A stretch of DNA of 60,030 bases, taken from the NCBI GenBank assembly GCA_003049465.1, contig PYSS01000167.1, forward strand, positions 4,706-64,735. Direction: 5' to 3'. The stretch comes from Magnaporthiopsis rhizophila (taxonomy: Eukaryota; Ascomycota; Sordariomycetes; Magnaporthales; Magnaporthaceae). Both the position numbers and the translations under genes were made by a program. This document shows positions 46,138-59,193 of the stretch, piece by piece; position 1 is the stretch's first letter, and each line of letters opens with the position of its first letter. The notes beneath the pieces are model-generated. The model had not been told where the DNA came from, ran no database searches, and saw only the letters and a program-made list of their open reading frames with translations.

Positions 46138-46922
46138 GGTCGCGGGGTCAATCAACGAGGACTACCGGGTCATTTTTGTGGTATTTCGAGGCGACCCGGG
46201 CGGCAGCTAATGGCGCGTCGAAGGTGTTGTTTCTTGCGGGAATTCGGTGGTGTAGGCTTTGTTGTCTGTGGTCGAGCTGAATCGGATCGTCGCCAAAGGA
46301 CAAGCACGGAGTGGGAACAAAAGAAGAATCAGGAGCGCTGACTTGAGGCGCGCGTGCGTTCAATGTCAAGAATGCACGATCGCGTCAGGGAGCCGCACCA
46401 GCTACGATTTGGGTGCATGCAAGCTCCAGCCAATGACGACAAGGTCGCACCTGCAGTTTCTGTCGGAACAACGCACCGGAAAAGGCTCAATTCGTTCAAT
46501 CGTGACGCGACCGCCGCCTATTCACTGTTCTCCCCCAGCAGCCGACCCCCTGTGCGAATGCTCCACCCTCAGCTTGGGAGGTGGGGGCCCTGACAGCCCA
46601 CGTCGAAAAAGCCAGCTAAGCTCTGTGCGTGAATCGTCGTCACATGGATGAGGTGAGAGAAAGAGAAATCGAAAGTTGCGTCAACCTTACAGCAACCGCA
46701 GCCTCTCCCGCCAGACGTGGATTGAAAACAACTATGTATCCGATCGGCAGGCTGTAACCCGCTTCGTTGCACACGCCAGAGCCGTTTCCGTTCCCGGCCG
46801 GCACTAGACAACTGTTTGGAGGGGCGGCATAAACCCCTTAAATATCTTGGCCGTGCGCCCTGCACTTCCCCTCCTCCGCCGGCGATCTCGTGGACGACGC
46901 GGCACGCAGCCGCCCCAGAAAA
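46138..46922. promoter_or_regulatory. Divergent promoter CFT2 / SEC24
   Basis: 785 bases separate the two start codons. No TATA-like element is obvious. Both sides are GC-normal, and the SEC24 side ends with a pyrimidine-rich leader (cttcccctcctccgcc). Small ORFs on both strands are chance. Confidence 0.55.
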
Positions 46923-49900
46923 ATGGCCGACTACTCGATGTACCACGCCCTAGGACAAGCCGATCAACCGGATCCAAACGATCCGAACCGCCCTGGCCAG
47001 CCTGGTGCCGCCCAGCCTCCTTACCAACAAGGGCCCGGCTACGGTGCCCCTGTCCCGCCCGGCCAACAGCCGCAGCAGTTCTATGGCGGCGGCGCTGCTC
47101 CGCCGGAAGTAGCAGGGGGCTACGGCCCAGCCTCTCCTGGCTTGCAGCCGCCGGCGACGGCCGGCTACTTCCAGGGCCAGCCGTCGCCAGGGGCAGACGC
47201 TGATCTTGCGGCCCAGATGGGCGGGATGAACCTGGGTCATGATGCCGCCCAAGGTGCGGCACGGAAGAAGAAGAAAGACAGACACGCATACCACACGGTT
47301 GAGGCGACAGGGTCTTCACAGGCGTTCAATGGCATACCCCCGGCAGGCACGCCAGCGACCGCGTTCCTCAACGCCGACCCCTCAGGCACCAGCGGCTTCG
47401 TTGGCCAGGTGCAGCCGCAGGTCGCTGGCATGGGAAGCCAGTTCCCGGCGCCGGCCAGCGCACCCTTCAGCCCAGCGAGCACCGCATCGCCCGCGCAGTT
47501 CGCAGCCCGCAACGGTCCCGCCGATACGCCAGGCACCTTCGTCCCCGCCTCAGGCGCAGCTAAGGTCTCGCCCGACGACATCCCTAGCGTTCCCATCTCG
47601 CGCGACTCGGTCCAGCAGTACTTCCTGAGCAATGTCTACCCGACGTTCGAGCGCCATGTGCCCCCACCCGCTGCCGTCTCTTTCATCGCCTTCGACCAGG
47701 GCAACTCGTCGCCCAAGTTTGCCCGTCTGACCATGAACAACATCCCTGCAAGCTCAGAGGGCCTGCATAGTACCGGGCTTCCCCTCGGCCTTATCTTGCA
47801 ACCCCTAGCCAACCTCCAGGAGGGCGAGTCTCCCGTTCCAGTCCTCGATTTCGGCGACGCCGGCCCGCCGAGGTGCCGCAGGTGTAGGGCCTACATCAAC
47901 CCCTTCATGATGTTCAGGGCCGGCGGCAACAAGTTCGTCTGCAATCTCTGCACCTACCCCAACGACACTCCCCCAGAATATTTCTGTGCCACCTCGCCTC
48001 AGGGGGTGCGTGCCGACAGGGACCAGCGCCCAGAGCTCTGCCGGGGCACCGTTGAGTTTACTGTACCCAAGGAGTACTGGACCAAAGAGCCCGTCGGCCT
48101 GCGCTGGCTGTTTGTCATCGATGTGACACAAGAGTCGTACAATAAGGGATTCCTCGAGTCCTTCTGCGAGGGTATACTGCGAGCTCTGTACGGTGCCGAC
48201 ACTGAGGGGCAAGAGGAAGAGAAGGATGAAAACGGCGAGCCCAAGATGAAGAGGAGTCTGCCGGCCAACTCCAGAGTCGGGTTTGTCACGTACGACAAAG
48301 ACATACACTTTTACAACGTCAGCGTATGTGAGCGCCCAATGCAGCGTACTCCCAAGTTTTCATCCGTGGCCATCGGCGCAATCTCCTGCTAACGGTAGAC
48401 TTCAGCCGGCGTTGGAACAAGCCCAGATGATGATAATGACGGATATCGAGGACCCATTCGTGCCGCTGAGCGAGGGCCTGTTTGTGGACCCATACGAGTC
48501 AAAGTATGGTGATCCGAGTCCAAGCAGCTTGGATGCGGAGCGCCTGCATATAGCTAACATTGTGCGAATGTTACAGGGCCGTCATCACCTCTCTTCTAAC
48601 AAGGCTCCCCACAATGTTCTCCTCCGTCAAGAATCCCGAACCAGCCTTGCTTTCAACGCTGAACGCGGCTCTGTCGGCACTCGAGAAAACAGGTGGCAAG
48701 ATCGTGTGCTCGCTGTCTGCCCTTCCCACATGGGGTCCCGGAAGGCTCTTCATGAGGGACGACGGGAAGCACCCTGGAGGCGAAATCGACAAGAAGCTCT
48801 TTACCACGGAGCACCCGGCCTGGAAAAAGGTGGCTGAGAAGATGGCTGCGGCTGGCGTTGGTGTCGACTTCTTCATGGCCGCCCCCTCTGGCGGTTACCT
48901 TGACATCGCGACCGTTGGTGAGTTTCATCCGCATCCGTCAAATTCTTGATGCCTCTTTACAGCGACTCCTACCGTGTGCAACATATGTGGAGGGACATAC
49001 GTACTCACAGAAACCTAGGCCATGTCTCTTCGACAACTGGAGGCGAAACCTTTTACTATCCCAACTTCATTGCGCCCAGAGACAATACCAAGCTGTCTCT
49101 CGAGATCAAGCACACGGTCACTCGTGAGACTGGGTACCAAGCGCTGATGAAGGTGCGGTGCTCAAACGGGTTGCAGGTGTCGGGGTATCATGGAAACTTC
49201 ATCCAGCACACGTTCGGGGCCGATCTGGAGATTGGCGTCATCGACCAGGACAAGGCGCTCGGGGTCACGTTCAGCTACGACGGCAAGCTCGATTCGAAAC
49301 TGGACGCGCATTTCCAGTCGGCGCTTCTTTACACGACGGCCAACGGCGAGCGGAGGGTGCGCTGCTGCAACATTATTGCCAGCGTCAACGACAACCCGCG
49401 AGACAGCATGAAGTTCGTGGACCAGGACGCCGTGTACGCCATCCTGGCCAAGGAGGCAGCGACCAAACTGGCAACAACGTCGGCAACACTCAAGGACGTG
49501 AGGCTCAGCTTGACCGAGAAGACGATCGACTCTATGGCGGGCTACCGCAAGAACCACACGTCGCAGGCGCATCCTCCGGGCCAGCTGGTGATGCCGGAGC
49601 GGCTCAAAGAGTTTTGCATGTACATGCTGGCCTTGATCAAATGCCGCGCGTTCAAGGGCGGCAGCGAGACGTCGGACAGGAGAGTCCACGAGATGCGCAT
49701 GATCCGGTCCATGGGCTGCCTGGAGCTGAGCCTGTACTTGTACCCGCGCATGATCCCGATCCACAACCTACAACCCGAAGAAGGGTTCCCAGATCCGCAG
49801 ACGGGACACCTACGGATGCCGCCTGCTCTGCGAACCTCCTTCAGCCGCGTCGAGCCGGGCGGCGTGTATATTGTGGACAACGGCCAACAGTGCCTAATCT

Positions 49901-50389
49901 GGTTCCACGCCCAGACGTCGCCCAACCTGATCGCAGACCTCTTCGGAGGCGGCGCGGACGGCGAAGAGGGAGTGCAGCTCAAGGCGCTGGACGCCTACAC
50001 TTCTACGATCCCGGTGCTGGAGACGCACCTCAACGCCCAGGTGCGCAACATCATCGAGTTCCTCCGGACGCTGCGCGGGTCCAAGGGCCTGTCGGTGCAG
50101 CTGGCGCGGCAGTCGATCGACGGGGCCGAGTACGAGTTTGCGCGCATGCTCGTCGAGGACCGCAACAACGAGGCATCCAGCTACGTAGATTGGCTGGTAC
50201 ACATCCACAAGGGTGTTCAGCTTGAGGTATGTTCCACTGGGGTTTACTTTTCCTTTTTCTCTCCCCGAAGGTCCCATCACCAACTGACTTCTCTCGCGTG
50301 TCCAGTTGACCGGCCAGAGAAAGAGGGAAGACCACGGGAACGACTCGGCGCTTTCGAACTTTGCAGGCATGCGTCCTGCATACTGGTAG
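46923..50389 (+). CDS. SEC24: COPII coat cargo-binding subunit Sec24
   Basis: Five exons: 46923-48323, 48406-48503, 48577-48917, 49019-50226 and 50306-50389, giving 1,043 aa. Introns start gtatgt, gtatgg, gtgagt and gtatgt and end cag or tag; several have ctaac branches. The N-terminal ~235 residues are Pro/Gln/Gly-rich. A zinc ribbon follows (C318, C321, C340, C343; PRCRRCRAYINPF, then FVCNLC), then the trunk (LRWLFVIDVTQES, RVGFVTYD, MTDIEDPFVPLSEGLFVD), beta-barrel (STTGGETFYYPNF), helical region (PPGQLVMPERLKEF) and gelsolin-like end (PGGVYIVDNGQQCLIWFHAQ). The last exon codes LTGQRKREDHGNDSALSNFA and GMRPAYW. Sec24 pairs with Sec23 and selects cargo into ER-derived vesicles. The alternative upstream GTG frame is not used. 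Confidence 0.95.
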
Positions 50390-52642
50390 GGGCAGGAAGG
50401 ACCGTCGTCGTCGAAGCAAAGGTGGTCGGTTGTCTTCTAGCTCGCAGGACAGATGGCTCGACGGATCGGGGAGTAAGGAGGGCAGTTTGCGCAAAGCAGC
50501 CGAGCCGAGACTATACATCCCACCCCACGATTCGTAATGTCAGTAGACGCGCATATCACGACCGTGTGTTTTTGTTGGCGTCAGTTCTGGAGCGTTTGGG
50601 GCGTCGAGGAGGCGCATGTCTTATGCTTGGAATCGAAAGATTCAACAAAAATCTTACCGCCGTATATCTGCTTCTTTTCTTGATCTCAGTTAGGGTGGGA
50701 AAATATGGTGTTTGTGGCAGTGGCTTTTTTTTATTCTTCATCTTTTTTTTTTCTCTCGTCTCTGGCGTTGAGCCACGACGCTTTTTGGCATCAGGGAACA
50801 AAAATTTATGTAAAGGTTTATGTCACGCGAATTCTGACAGGTATGATTGATGTCACGTGCACCCCCTGAAATTCCTCCTCTCAACACCACCACGCCTTTC
50901 CTCGTATTGGGGAATGAGGACTTTTCTCCGTCCTGGGCCAGCATGAGCTGCCTGTGTCGGTTGATTTCAGTTACGGCTGGCAAATATCAATTCAACGCCG
51001 CCAAGTCTCCGAAGGGACCGACATGCGACCGATCCGTCTCAGAGAGAAGATGTAGAGATTCTGCAATAATCCCATGACGGGCAAACTGACACGCCGATGG
51101 AGGGTGAGGGAAACAGGCACCCCGACCACAGAAAAAGAGATACACCAAAAGGAAAGTGACCTGAGCCAAAAGATTCATTCCTCCACAACCTCGTCATTTC
51201 CGGGGAGATACCGGTAAAAGTAGATAAATATACAAGCAAAAGCCACAAATATTTTTAAAGATTTATTTCATGTTTATCAAGCAGCGCAATTTGTAGTTTG
51301 AATAGCTTGCTTGTGGCTGCTGACGTTCCTCGTGAGAGAGTCTGGAAGAAGTTCTCCACTTTTTGGCACTTTTGGTGTATCCCTTTTTTTCTGGTGAGGG
51401 TGAGGCACACAGGCTCACGAAAGAGAGGGGAGGGGGAGATGGGCAGACACGCACACACACTCATCCCTTCCCATTCTCCGTTGGCCTGGCCACGCCCGAT
51501 GCTGCGCTGGTCGTGGCCTAACAGCAGGTTTTATGTATGTCTGAGTCTGACCATGCATGGGAAACCGGTGAGCAGGCCCCATCGCCATTGGCTGCTCGGC
51601 CTCCTCTTGCGTGTGATAAGGAGCAAAGACCGCCCGTCCCAGTCCCCTCACTTTCTCCTTTGGCTCTAGCTGGGCGGGTTCAGCTGGCGAGTCGAAGCAG
51701 AATTTTTTTTGGTTTTTTTGCCCGAGTGGGCTTGGAATGGGGTTTTTCACGCAGCCAAAATACCCCCTAAATCTGCCGTCGTTGCAAAGTTTCATCCTGC
51801 TCCCTCGCAGCTCAACACTATTTCCATTACTTGGTTTGATTTTTTTTTTCCTTTCCCCTGAAATTTACCGTCACCCACCTCTCCCTCTCTTTCGCCCCTA
51901 TTGCACTTCCTTCTTGGCCGGAAGTGATCAAGGGATCCCGTAAATAGGCTTCCAGTGGACCACCGACCCGAGCACCGCCATGAACAGGCGGGTCACAGAA
52001 GCTACGTCAACGACGGGCCGGTGTACTGAGCGGGGCGTGACAGGGGCATGGCCCGGAGCGACGACCCCAGGCGGGAGTTCTCCCTTTGAGGCATCCAGGC
52101 CCGTCTCGGGGCTGCTTGGTGCAGGTTGGCGGCTGTAGGTAATCAGAAAAAGAGGGCCGAGTGTCTTTTGTTGACGCCCGCAGCCTTCCCAGGACGCCCC
52201 CGGGCGCAGTCGTACGTAACTTCTCCCTTTTTCGTCGACCGGCAGTGGGAGGATGCAGGCCAAGAGGGCGTATTTATGCGGTTGACCGCATCATCCGTAC
52301 CACCACGCCCTGCGTCCATGCCCACCCACTCACCCAGTGAGCTGTTGCTTTTGGGCACCAGTCACAGCAGCAGCAAACAGGCACTCCATAGTGGGCAGCC
52401 CACTTTGCTGCTCGTCCAGTCTGATGAGACCATGGATTCCGGCTGAGCCTGCAACGGTGGTCGGGCGCAAGGCTCCATCCTCACTAACCGCCCACGACAT
52501 GGAGCCACAATAGATTAATCTGCATCGCTCACCGGTTGCCGCATTCGTCCAAGTTTCCACAGCTTTTTTGGCTTCAATCATACGAGAAAAAAAAAAAGCA
52601 AAGCTCAGACTTCACAGCCTCTCCCTATCCTGTCATCTTGCC

Positions 52643-52680
<38 letters not shown>

Positions 52681-55176
52681 NAAAAGATGGTAGCTTTCCT
52701 CCAGAGATATTTATGGGTCCACTATCTAATTCAACCAGTAAAACCTCTGAGAAACTGTCATCTTTTTTGGGCAAGGTGCCTATTCACAGCGGTGAGATGA
52801 AAATATTATTACAGGTTATGAGCAGGGATGCGCCTCCTCAGGCTCTGCCACCCAGTTAGCAGCGTGCCAAGCCATCAACGCCAACTCTTGGCTTTTCCCA
52901 CTCTTTTCAGCTGAATACTTCATGATCGTCGCGGTGACGTGGGTGGGTGTGCGGATTGTCACGGTTTAGGGGTGATAAAGGCCAGAACAACAAATCACTA
53001 TTAACTAATTGTCACTGCTACCCCCACGGACCTCTCATCACATCTCAGTGCGACGCCGGCACACTTTGCCAGTCGACGAAGTAAATCACAAATGTCCTAG
53101 CCAACAGAACGTCGACACACACCCCCACACCCCTCACCATCGTGTATGCGATGGTGAGCTGGCTGAAAGCCCTCGCACACATGTGTAATTAGTGATGGAG
53201 TGGCATCTCGACCAGGGACCGTCGAGCCCGGGCCACTCAGGCCGTTCTAACCGGCGGTTGGCTCGGCTGTACAAGCTATGTACTTAGCCAGCTTGATTCT
53301 GCAGGCCGTATGGAGCTAAGGAAGACCGGATGCAACATGTCCCGGTTTCCAGCCTTGAGCTTTCCGAGCTGTTGGTCCGCGGGATCGATCCGGTCGATGC
53401 GGTGCTCCCACATCTGCCCGCCAAACTGGGCCTACCTAACACTGAGTGGGAACAGGGCGATCCAGACCCCACGTCACCCCCTAGCCTGGCCTGGCCTTGC
53501 ATAATTATTGGACAGGTGCGCTGCCACGCCCTCTGTTTAGAGTGGCTTGCTCCATCCGGCTTTGCCAGCACATCCACTTCGTTCAGTTCATACTACCACC
53601 CCCAGGGCTCTATCCGACAAGCGGCTACCTATCATCCCTCCGCTCCACAGGCTCGTTCTAGCCAGCAGCCCGCGTCTTGGCATATGCCCGGCTCACCAGA
53701 TTCAGTAAAGTTGGTGACAATAGTGGAGAGGGGCTCGGGCACTGGATACCTGAGATCGCCCGCAGATACGGCAGGCTCATTGTGGCTCGGTGGGACGTCG
53801 GGACCGTCTTCCATGGGGATCGCCGGGTGTTTTTTCCGTCCGGTTTAGGCTCAGCCGTCGGCTGCTACGCTCTCGAGTGCCGATGAGCCTTACCGATTTC
53901 TACCGTGAGCGAATCCCTTCGTGGGTTAGTCCACACAGTGTGTTTTCGTGGTCTGGTGATACTGATCTACGGATAAACGCGCAGCTTAGACGCGAGCATT
54001 TTGATGTACGTGGCTGTTAAGGAACCTCTACGGGCATCCTTTGGGTACCCTGATGGGCACGACCAGCGGATTGTAGCCAAGAGCACTCACAGGCGTAGCT
54101 CAACCTCCTGACATATCCTCATTTGGAATGTTTCAACTGAAGGGCCGCATGGGACTCCCTGGGGCATCCAACGTCCTGGGCGCTTACGCTGGTCCGATAT
54201 TGAAATGGATCCGCAGGATGGGGATAGATACGTTGACATTCCAACAGCATTCCGTAAAATGACACTATTAAAGGATCAAGGCCAGTAATTAAATAACAAC
54301 GAGCGGCATCCGTATTTGAGATCGAAGACGTAAAATGAAAGAATGACAAGGATACCTACCCAACTTCAGACGAGAAGGAAGAGAGACGGAAATGACAGGA
54401 AGAAGAAAAAGAAAAGAAACCAGAAAAGGACGTCAGCGCGAGAGACCCCATGTTGGTTCCTCGCATTGTGCTCCACACAAGCCTCGGTGCGGCCTCATCT
54501 CGACACAAAGATGCCGTGGAGCCTCGAACAAAGCCAGCCAGCCAGCCGCCACCCTGTTGGGCTGAGAAGAGCACACACACCCACACACATTGCCATCGAC
54601 CAAGAAGGCCGCGTAAAAAGTACAGAAACTCCCGGTGGGGCCCACCAGTCAATTACATGACAAACAGAAAAAGCAACCCCGAGGGGGAGATCGTAACAAA
54701 CAGCCCGCGGAACAAGGCTGCCTACACACAGTATGTAAGCCCAGGGGATAGAAAAGCGGGGAATGGTCGCAGTATCTCGGTAGATAGGTAGGCAGGCAGT
54801 CATAGAACAGTCGAGTCCCGTTCTAGGTACGTAACATGTCGAAAAAAAGGAAAGCCGCGTGGGCGTGGTTGTAACGAGACGGAAGACAACAGTGAAGAGG
54901 AAAAAGAGAAAGGAGTGGAGGGCGGTAAAGGAAGGGGGATGAGCAAAACACCAACCACCTCGCAAACTGAAACTGGCACCCTTGTTGCTCGTGAGAGGCT
55001 AACCAATCTTGGTGCTGTACGTAGGTAGACAGGGACTATTTTTCTTTCTTTTCTTTTCTTTTTTTTTCTTACCATATCGGAAAATTTCGGGCTGATTTGT
55101 ATACCTCTCAACAAGGCTCATACGGAGCGAGGTTACTGGGACTTTTGCCGAGGTACACAGAATCCAGTTAGCTTTG
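50390..55176. other. Gene-poor 4.8 kb region
   Basis: I find no ORF with a recognisable domain or a consistent exon pattern. The stretch holds the SEC24 3' flank, T and A tracts (50727-50755, 52644-52685 with an undetermined base at 52681, 55040-55070), a perfect hairpin at 53133-53158, and AT-richer DNA near 52900-53050. The ORF at 53330-53848 (+, 172 aa) is rich in Ser and Pro without a domain and is probably chance. A lineage-specific or non-coding transcript cannot be excluded. Confidence 0.45.
53133..53158. other. Perfect 10-bp inverted repeat (hairpin)
   Basis: ctcaccatcg and cgatggtgag flank a 6-base loop, tgtatg. The flanks are C/A-rich with no T-tract, so it is not a typical bacterial-style terminator. 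It may be a binding palindrome or chance. Confidence 0.6.
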
Positions 55177-56524
55177 CTACGTAGAAAATCGAAGCAAACT
55201 ACTGGGAGAGGAGAAAGAAGAAAAAATCGGGCAAAAATCAAGCAAACCTACAGGCGTAAGGTACTGGCGGAACAGCTCAAAGTCCGAGATGGGCTCCTCG
55301 GCAAGGGCGGCGGCCAGAAAGGGTGGGAGGCTGGCGCCGGCGCGGCGCTCCTTCTTGGCCAGGTCGTCAAGGATAAGACGCTGGGTGCTCTGGCAGCCGT
55401 CTTCGAAGATGAAGGCGATGTTGTGGATGCGGCCCCTGATGGCCGGGTCGCCGTTGACGACCTCGTTCCACATGGCGATGGCCTCGTAAGGGGGGTTGCG
55501 GTGGCCGTTGCCCAGACCGAAGTCGCCCACGACCACGTTGGCGATGCCGTTGGCCAGGCAGATGGTGAGGGCGCCCATGATCTTGTCCCGCATCATGCGC
55601 CGCTCGCCCGCGAACGAGTACTGCAGCCAGCCGGCGTTGATGTTCACTTTGGGCCACCGCACCGGCGGCACCGAGCACACGGGCAGGTCGCGCCACAGCT
55701 CCTCGTCCAACGGCTCCGACCTGTCTTTTTCGGTTCGGAATATGACTGAGAGAGAGGAGGGGAGGGGTGTGGGTGGGTGGGTACGTCAGCCAGTGAGCTC
55801 CGAGATTCTTTTTTTTTTGTGGTGTGGCTCTCCTCGGCTGACCACCACCCCCCCTGGAGAGAGGGTTCCACACAGATCCGGCATGGGACTGAGGGGTGGG
55901 TGTGTGTGGGCGTTGGGAGTTAGGCGAGGGAGGGGCAATGCTTACCAACGTTCTCGCTGAATATGCCTCCCGTCGAGGACATGGGGAAGGCCTCTGGAGT
56001 GGGCGAACCAGGTCCCGGGGTCTCGAGGGTGGCAGACAGCGAGCTGCGGCGGCATAGCCTCTCCTCGTAGCCTGCCACCCCTGTGACCCAGTCCCCGCCA
56101 GCTCTCTTCTCGTTGGCGGCGCAGATCAGGGCCACGCGGGTCGAGGGGTTCTGGCTCTCCATCCAGTGGAGCGCGTAGTTGACGGGATCGCCAACAAAGA
56201 CGGCTGTGGGTGTGATGTGACGACGCCCCGGCCACCGTCAGTTTACACGACAGGGTTCTAGGGTGGGCAGCTGCCACGTAAAACCTGGCCCTGCTCTGCT
56301 CTGCTCGACTTACCAAAGGGAGTGGGCTCCACCGAGTACTCGAGTGGCGGCAGGGTGATCTGCGCCATGGGCTCCTCGTAGTAGTAGGAGAAGGTCTTCC
56401 AGCGGTCCGCATACTTGGTCTTGATGAGCGGGATGATGGTCCGCCTGGTTTCGTGCGCGATCTCCGAGGCCTTGGGCCTGAACGGCCGCGAAGATCCGCC
56501 TACGGTAGGGCCGGAAGGAGGCAT
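55177..56524 (-). CDS. Microbial-type PARG catalytic domain protein (DUF2263/TIGR02452 type)
   Basis: Exons are 56314-56524, 55946-56203 and 55177-55745, giving about 345 aa. Introns have gtaagt...cacag and gtaagc...ctctcag ends. Landmarks: an N-terminal helical part (EIAHETRRTIIPLIKTKYAD), then VALICAANEKRAGGDWVTG (residues ~94-112) leading into VAGYEERLCRRSSL, and a later INAGWLQYSFAGERRMMRDK ... ANGIANVVVGDFGLGNGHRN, followed by AFIFEDGC. The GG...EE arrangement is the ADP-ribose-binding and catalytic signature of microbial-type poly(ADP-ribose) glycohydrolases; the residue before EE is Tyr rather than the usual Gln. Removal of ADP-ribose from proteins is the expected role. The 3' end is uncertain: reading through gives stop at 55177, whereas splicing from a gtaggt donor after QYLTP to a cccag acceptor would give an immediate TAG. 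Confidence 0.82.
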
Positions 56525-59193
56525 GATGACGATGGAGAGGCGAGGGAGATCAGAGAGGCGAAGGCTTGTGGTATTGTGTGATAATTAGGCAGCACCAGAT
56601 GCTAACACGTCTTTGTTGACTGTTCTAGTGGGCGGGGGGTCACAGAACGAGGAGCAGGAAGATCAAAGGATGATATTCCTGGAGAAGGAGAGAGAGATGA
56701 TCGATCAGCCCAAGAGGCAAGGGAGGCTCCATTTACCACCTTATATATCCCAGGATATTAGACTGAACGCGCAGATGAGGAGGAGAAGAAATCGACCCAA
56801 GGCGCCCAGTCCTCCCTTGGGCCCTGGCCGCTTTTGCCGCGGGAGATCAGTCTTGTTCCACACGTTTGTCTTACTGGGCGGGAGCTAGGCTCAGAGGTAC
56901 CTTTCGCGGGCGGGAATACATGAGCCAGTTTCCCCTCACCCTGGAGAGGAAGGAGGAGGAGCTCTGCTCGGGCCTCTGCGGTCGCATTATGGCATCACGC
57001 TGCAGCCGGTCAAACTGAGAACCAAAGAAAGAGCGTGGGATGCTGCGCTAGTGCTTGCAATAGGACCTCGTTGGTCACCTACAGGACCCGTCCTCTTGCG
57101 TGAAGGATGTTCATATCACAGCACGCGGTCGATAAGGTAGAGAGGAGGAGGGGGCGTGTGAGCAAGCGTGGACTGGCTGGCTGGCTGGCTACTTAGGGAT
57201 GGGTATGGGGGCCCGGCGCTCCCACCCTAATCATACCGGATCGGTGCAACCAGGAGTCGAGCCGGCGTCGTGGTCAATGGGAACCTTGGAGAGCCTGGGA
57301 TAATGGGAGCAAGGGCGCCATGGGGAGAGCAAAGGCAGTGTCGGGAGATGATGGGACCGGTGGACGGAAGGTGCACCAGGGCTGCGGCCATCCGCGTATG
57401 ACCAGATCTTGTCTGCTGTGTAAGCCTAACACTCCATCTAGAGGAACCATGAGTCTCAGGTCTTGTGTACGATCAGAACAAGCCACCACACACGGCATTT
57501 GAGAGATTTCGACTCAGCCCGCTCTTCCTTCCGGTGGCTCTCGAAACGGTGGTGTTTTGCACGGCAAGCGAAAAGCACGTAGAGTCCCATCTCGGACGAA
57601 AGAACAGAGGGAGGAGAGGAGAGGGGAGGCGGGCTTGATCCTGTCCCACGTCAGGGTCAAAAGGTCCACTTTTAGGTCGACACCCCCCTCCTCTCCGTGT
57701 CCGTTGCCGTCCCGGACTTCGCGCTTCTCGTCATTTTTCTCCCTTGCCGACAGACACCCTTGCTCTCATTCCTCCCTCGCCTACGCCTCTCGACCTCTCA
57801 TCTCCATCCCTTCCCTTTTAGCCAGCCCGACGAGTGGGCTCTGAGAGCGGGGACAGTGGGCGATATACAGTGTAGGCAGCCGCATACACGCGCGTCCATA
57901 GCGCACGGCGAGCGCCTGGTGTCTTGGCTAGGCGCCTTTTCTTTTTTAGCATCACGTCGGTGGATGGCGTCCCCGCGGGCTGCCGGCCGGCTATCATGGC
58001 TGGTTACTGAATGGCGGCAGGCAACTCTCGCTTCGCCAAGCCAATGGACTCCCCGATATCACCAGCAGAAGCAATGTTAGAGACAACTAGCTGAGGATTC
58101 GGGCTGGGCATGCCCCATGCCCGTCTCCGCTTTTCCCCACGAGCAGCAGGTGGTGGGATCAGATCTTGCTCGTTGGCCCGCCTTCCGGAGAAGAAGAAGA
58201 AGAGACAGGGGGCGGGCGGAAGAAGAACAAGGAGGTACTGTACACAAAGGGGTGAACAGCGCGGATGCAAGGGAGGGAGTGAATGAGTGGGTGACAGCTT
58301 GGGCCCAGCCCAGCCTTTCTGCAAGCCATGAGCGCCCCTTGAACTCTGGCGGTGGACGAAGCAGCTGCTCCAGGTCAGGCTTCTCGCTGCTCGCTCTTTT
58401 CTTTCTTTCTCCCTTTCTCTCCTTGCTGGGGCCACTTTGATGTTGCGGCTCCTGCGGCTTTCACAAGTTTTATCCTCTCATTTCTATGGGAGAGTTATGC
58501 AGACAAGAGGCACAGCCAGCCAAATGCAAGCACAAGTAGGCCAGAAAAAGGCCCAAGCTTGCGCCCGCCGTAACATCACATGGAGGCGGACAAAAGACTC
58601 CGCGCCCTTGAAAGCTGGTGGAGGGTGGAGGAGGAGGAGGTCAAGCTGCTGGTGCAGGATCGAGATAGCAACACAGTCCCAGCTCCACTGTGCTGGGCGA
58701 GTGAAACTAACAATATGTGGAGATTGGGTGGGGCAGCCGCCCTCCCAGGCCCCTGGTAAGTGCGTCAACGCCGCTGACCGTCGCCGGTGGAATCCGACTG
58801 GCCCGTGCAAGCGTTACGCCAGGCCATGCTCACTAACGGAAACCGCCAGGAAGGAGCTTGGGTACCAGCTTGGAGCTTCAGAGACTTTTTTTTTTTTTCT
58901 TTTTCTCGACAGCCACAGCGCAAAGACGCCAGCGTCAATCACCGCCAATTCTTGCCTTCCCTGGGCTTATTTTGTTCGGGATCTCGTCGTTCTGCTACAG
59001 CGGCACGTCTTGGCCATTCCTTCGCCTTTTCTTTTTTTCCTGCCTCCCTCTCCTACGACCCATGCCGATCGCGACCCCTCCCTCTCCCTCCCCCACCACG
59101 GCGCGCCTCTAGACGACATCGGCCTCCCCTTTTGCAGACACTGCCGTCCGTCTCATAAGACACCCACCTTCCACATCCCAGACACGCCCGGAA
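56525..59193. other. Divergent intergenic region upstream of PARG-like and AsnRS genes
   Basis: 2.7 kb hold no convincing gene. There is a short ctggctggctggct repeat near 57174, a G/A-rich stretch at 57590-57640, and C/T-rich leader sequence before the AsnRS ATG. Overlapping ORFs (for example 58437-59435) cross the AsnRS start in another frame. Confidence 0.5.

Noticed and set aside
53330..53848. A 172-aa Ser/Pro-rich ORF in the gene-poor gap
   Set aside because: No domain, no splice signals and no plausible promoter; similar lengths occur by chance in GC-normal DNA.
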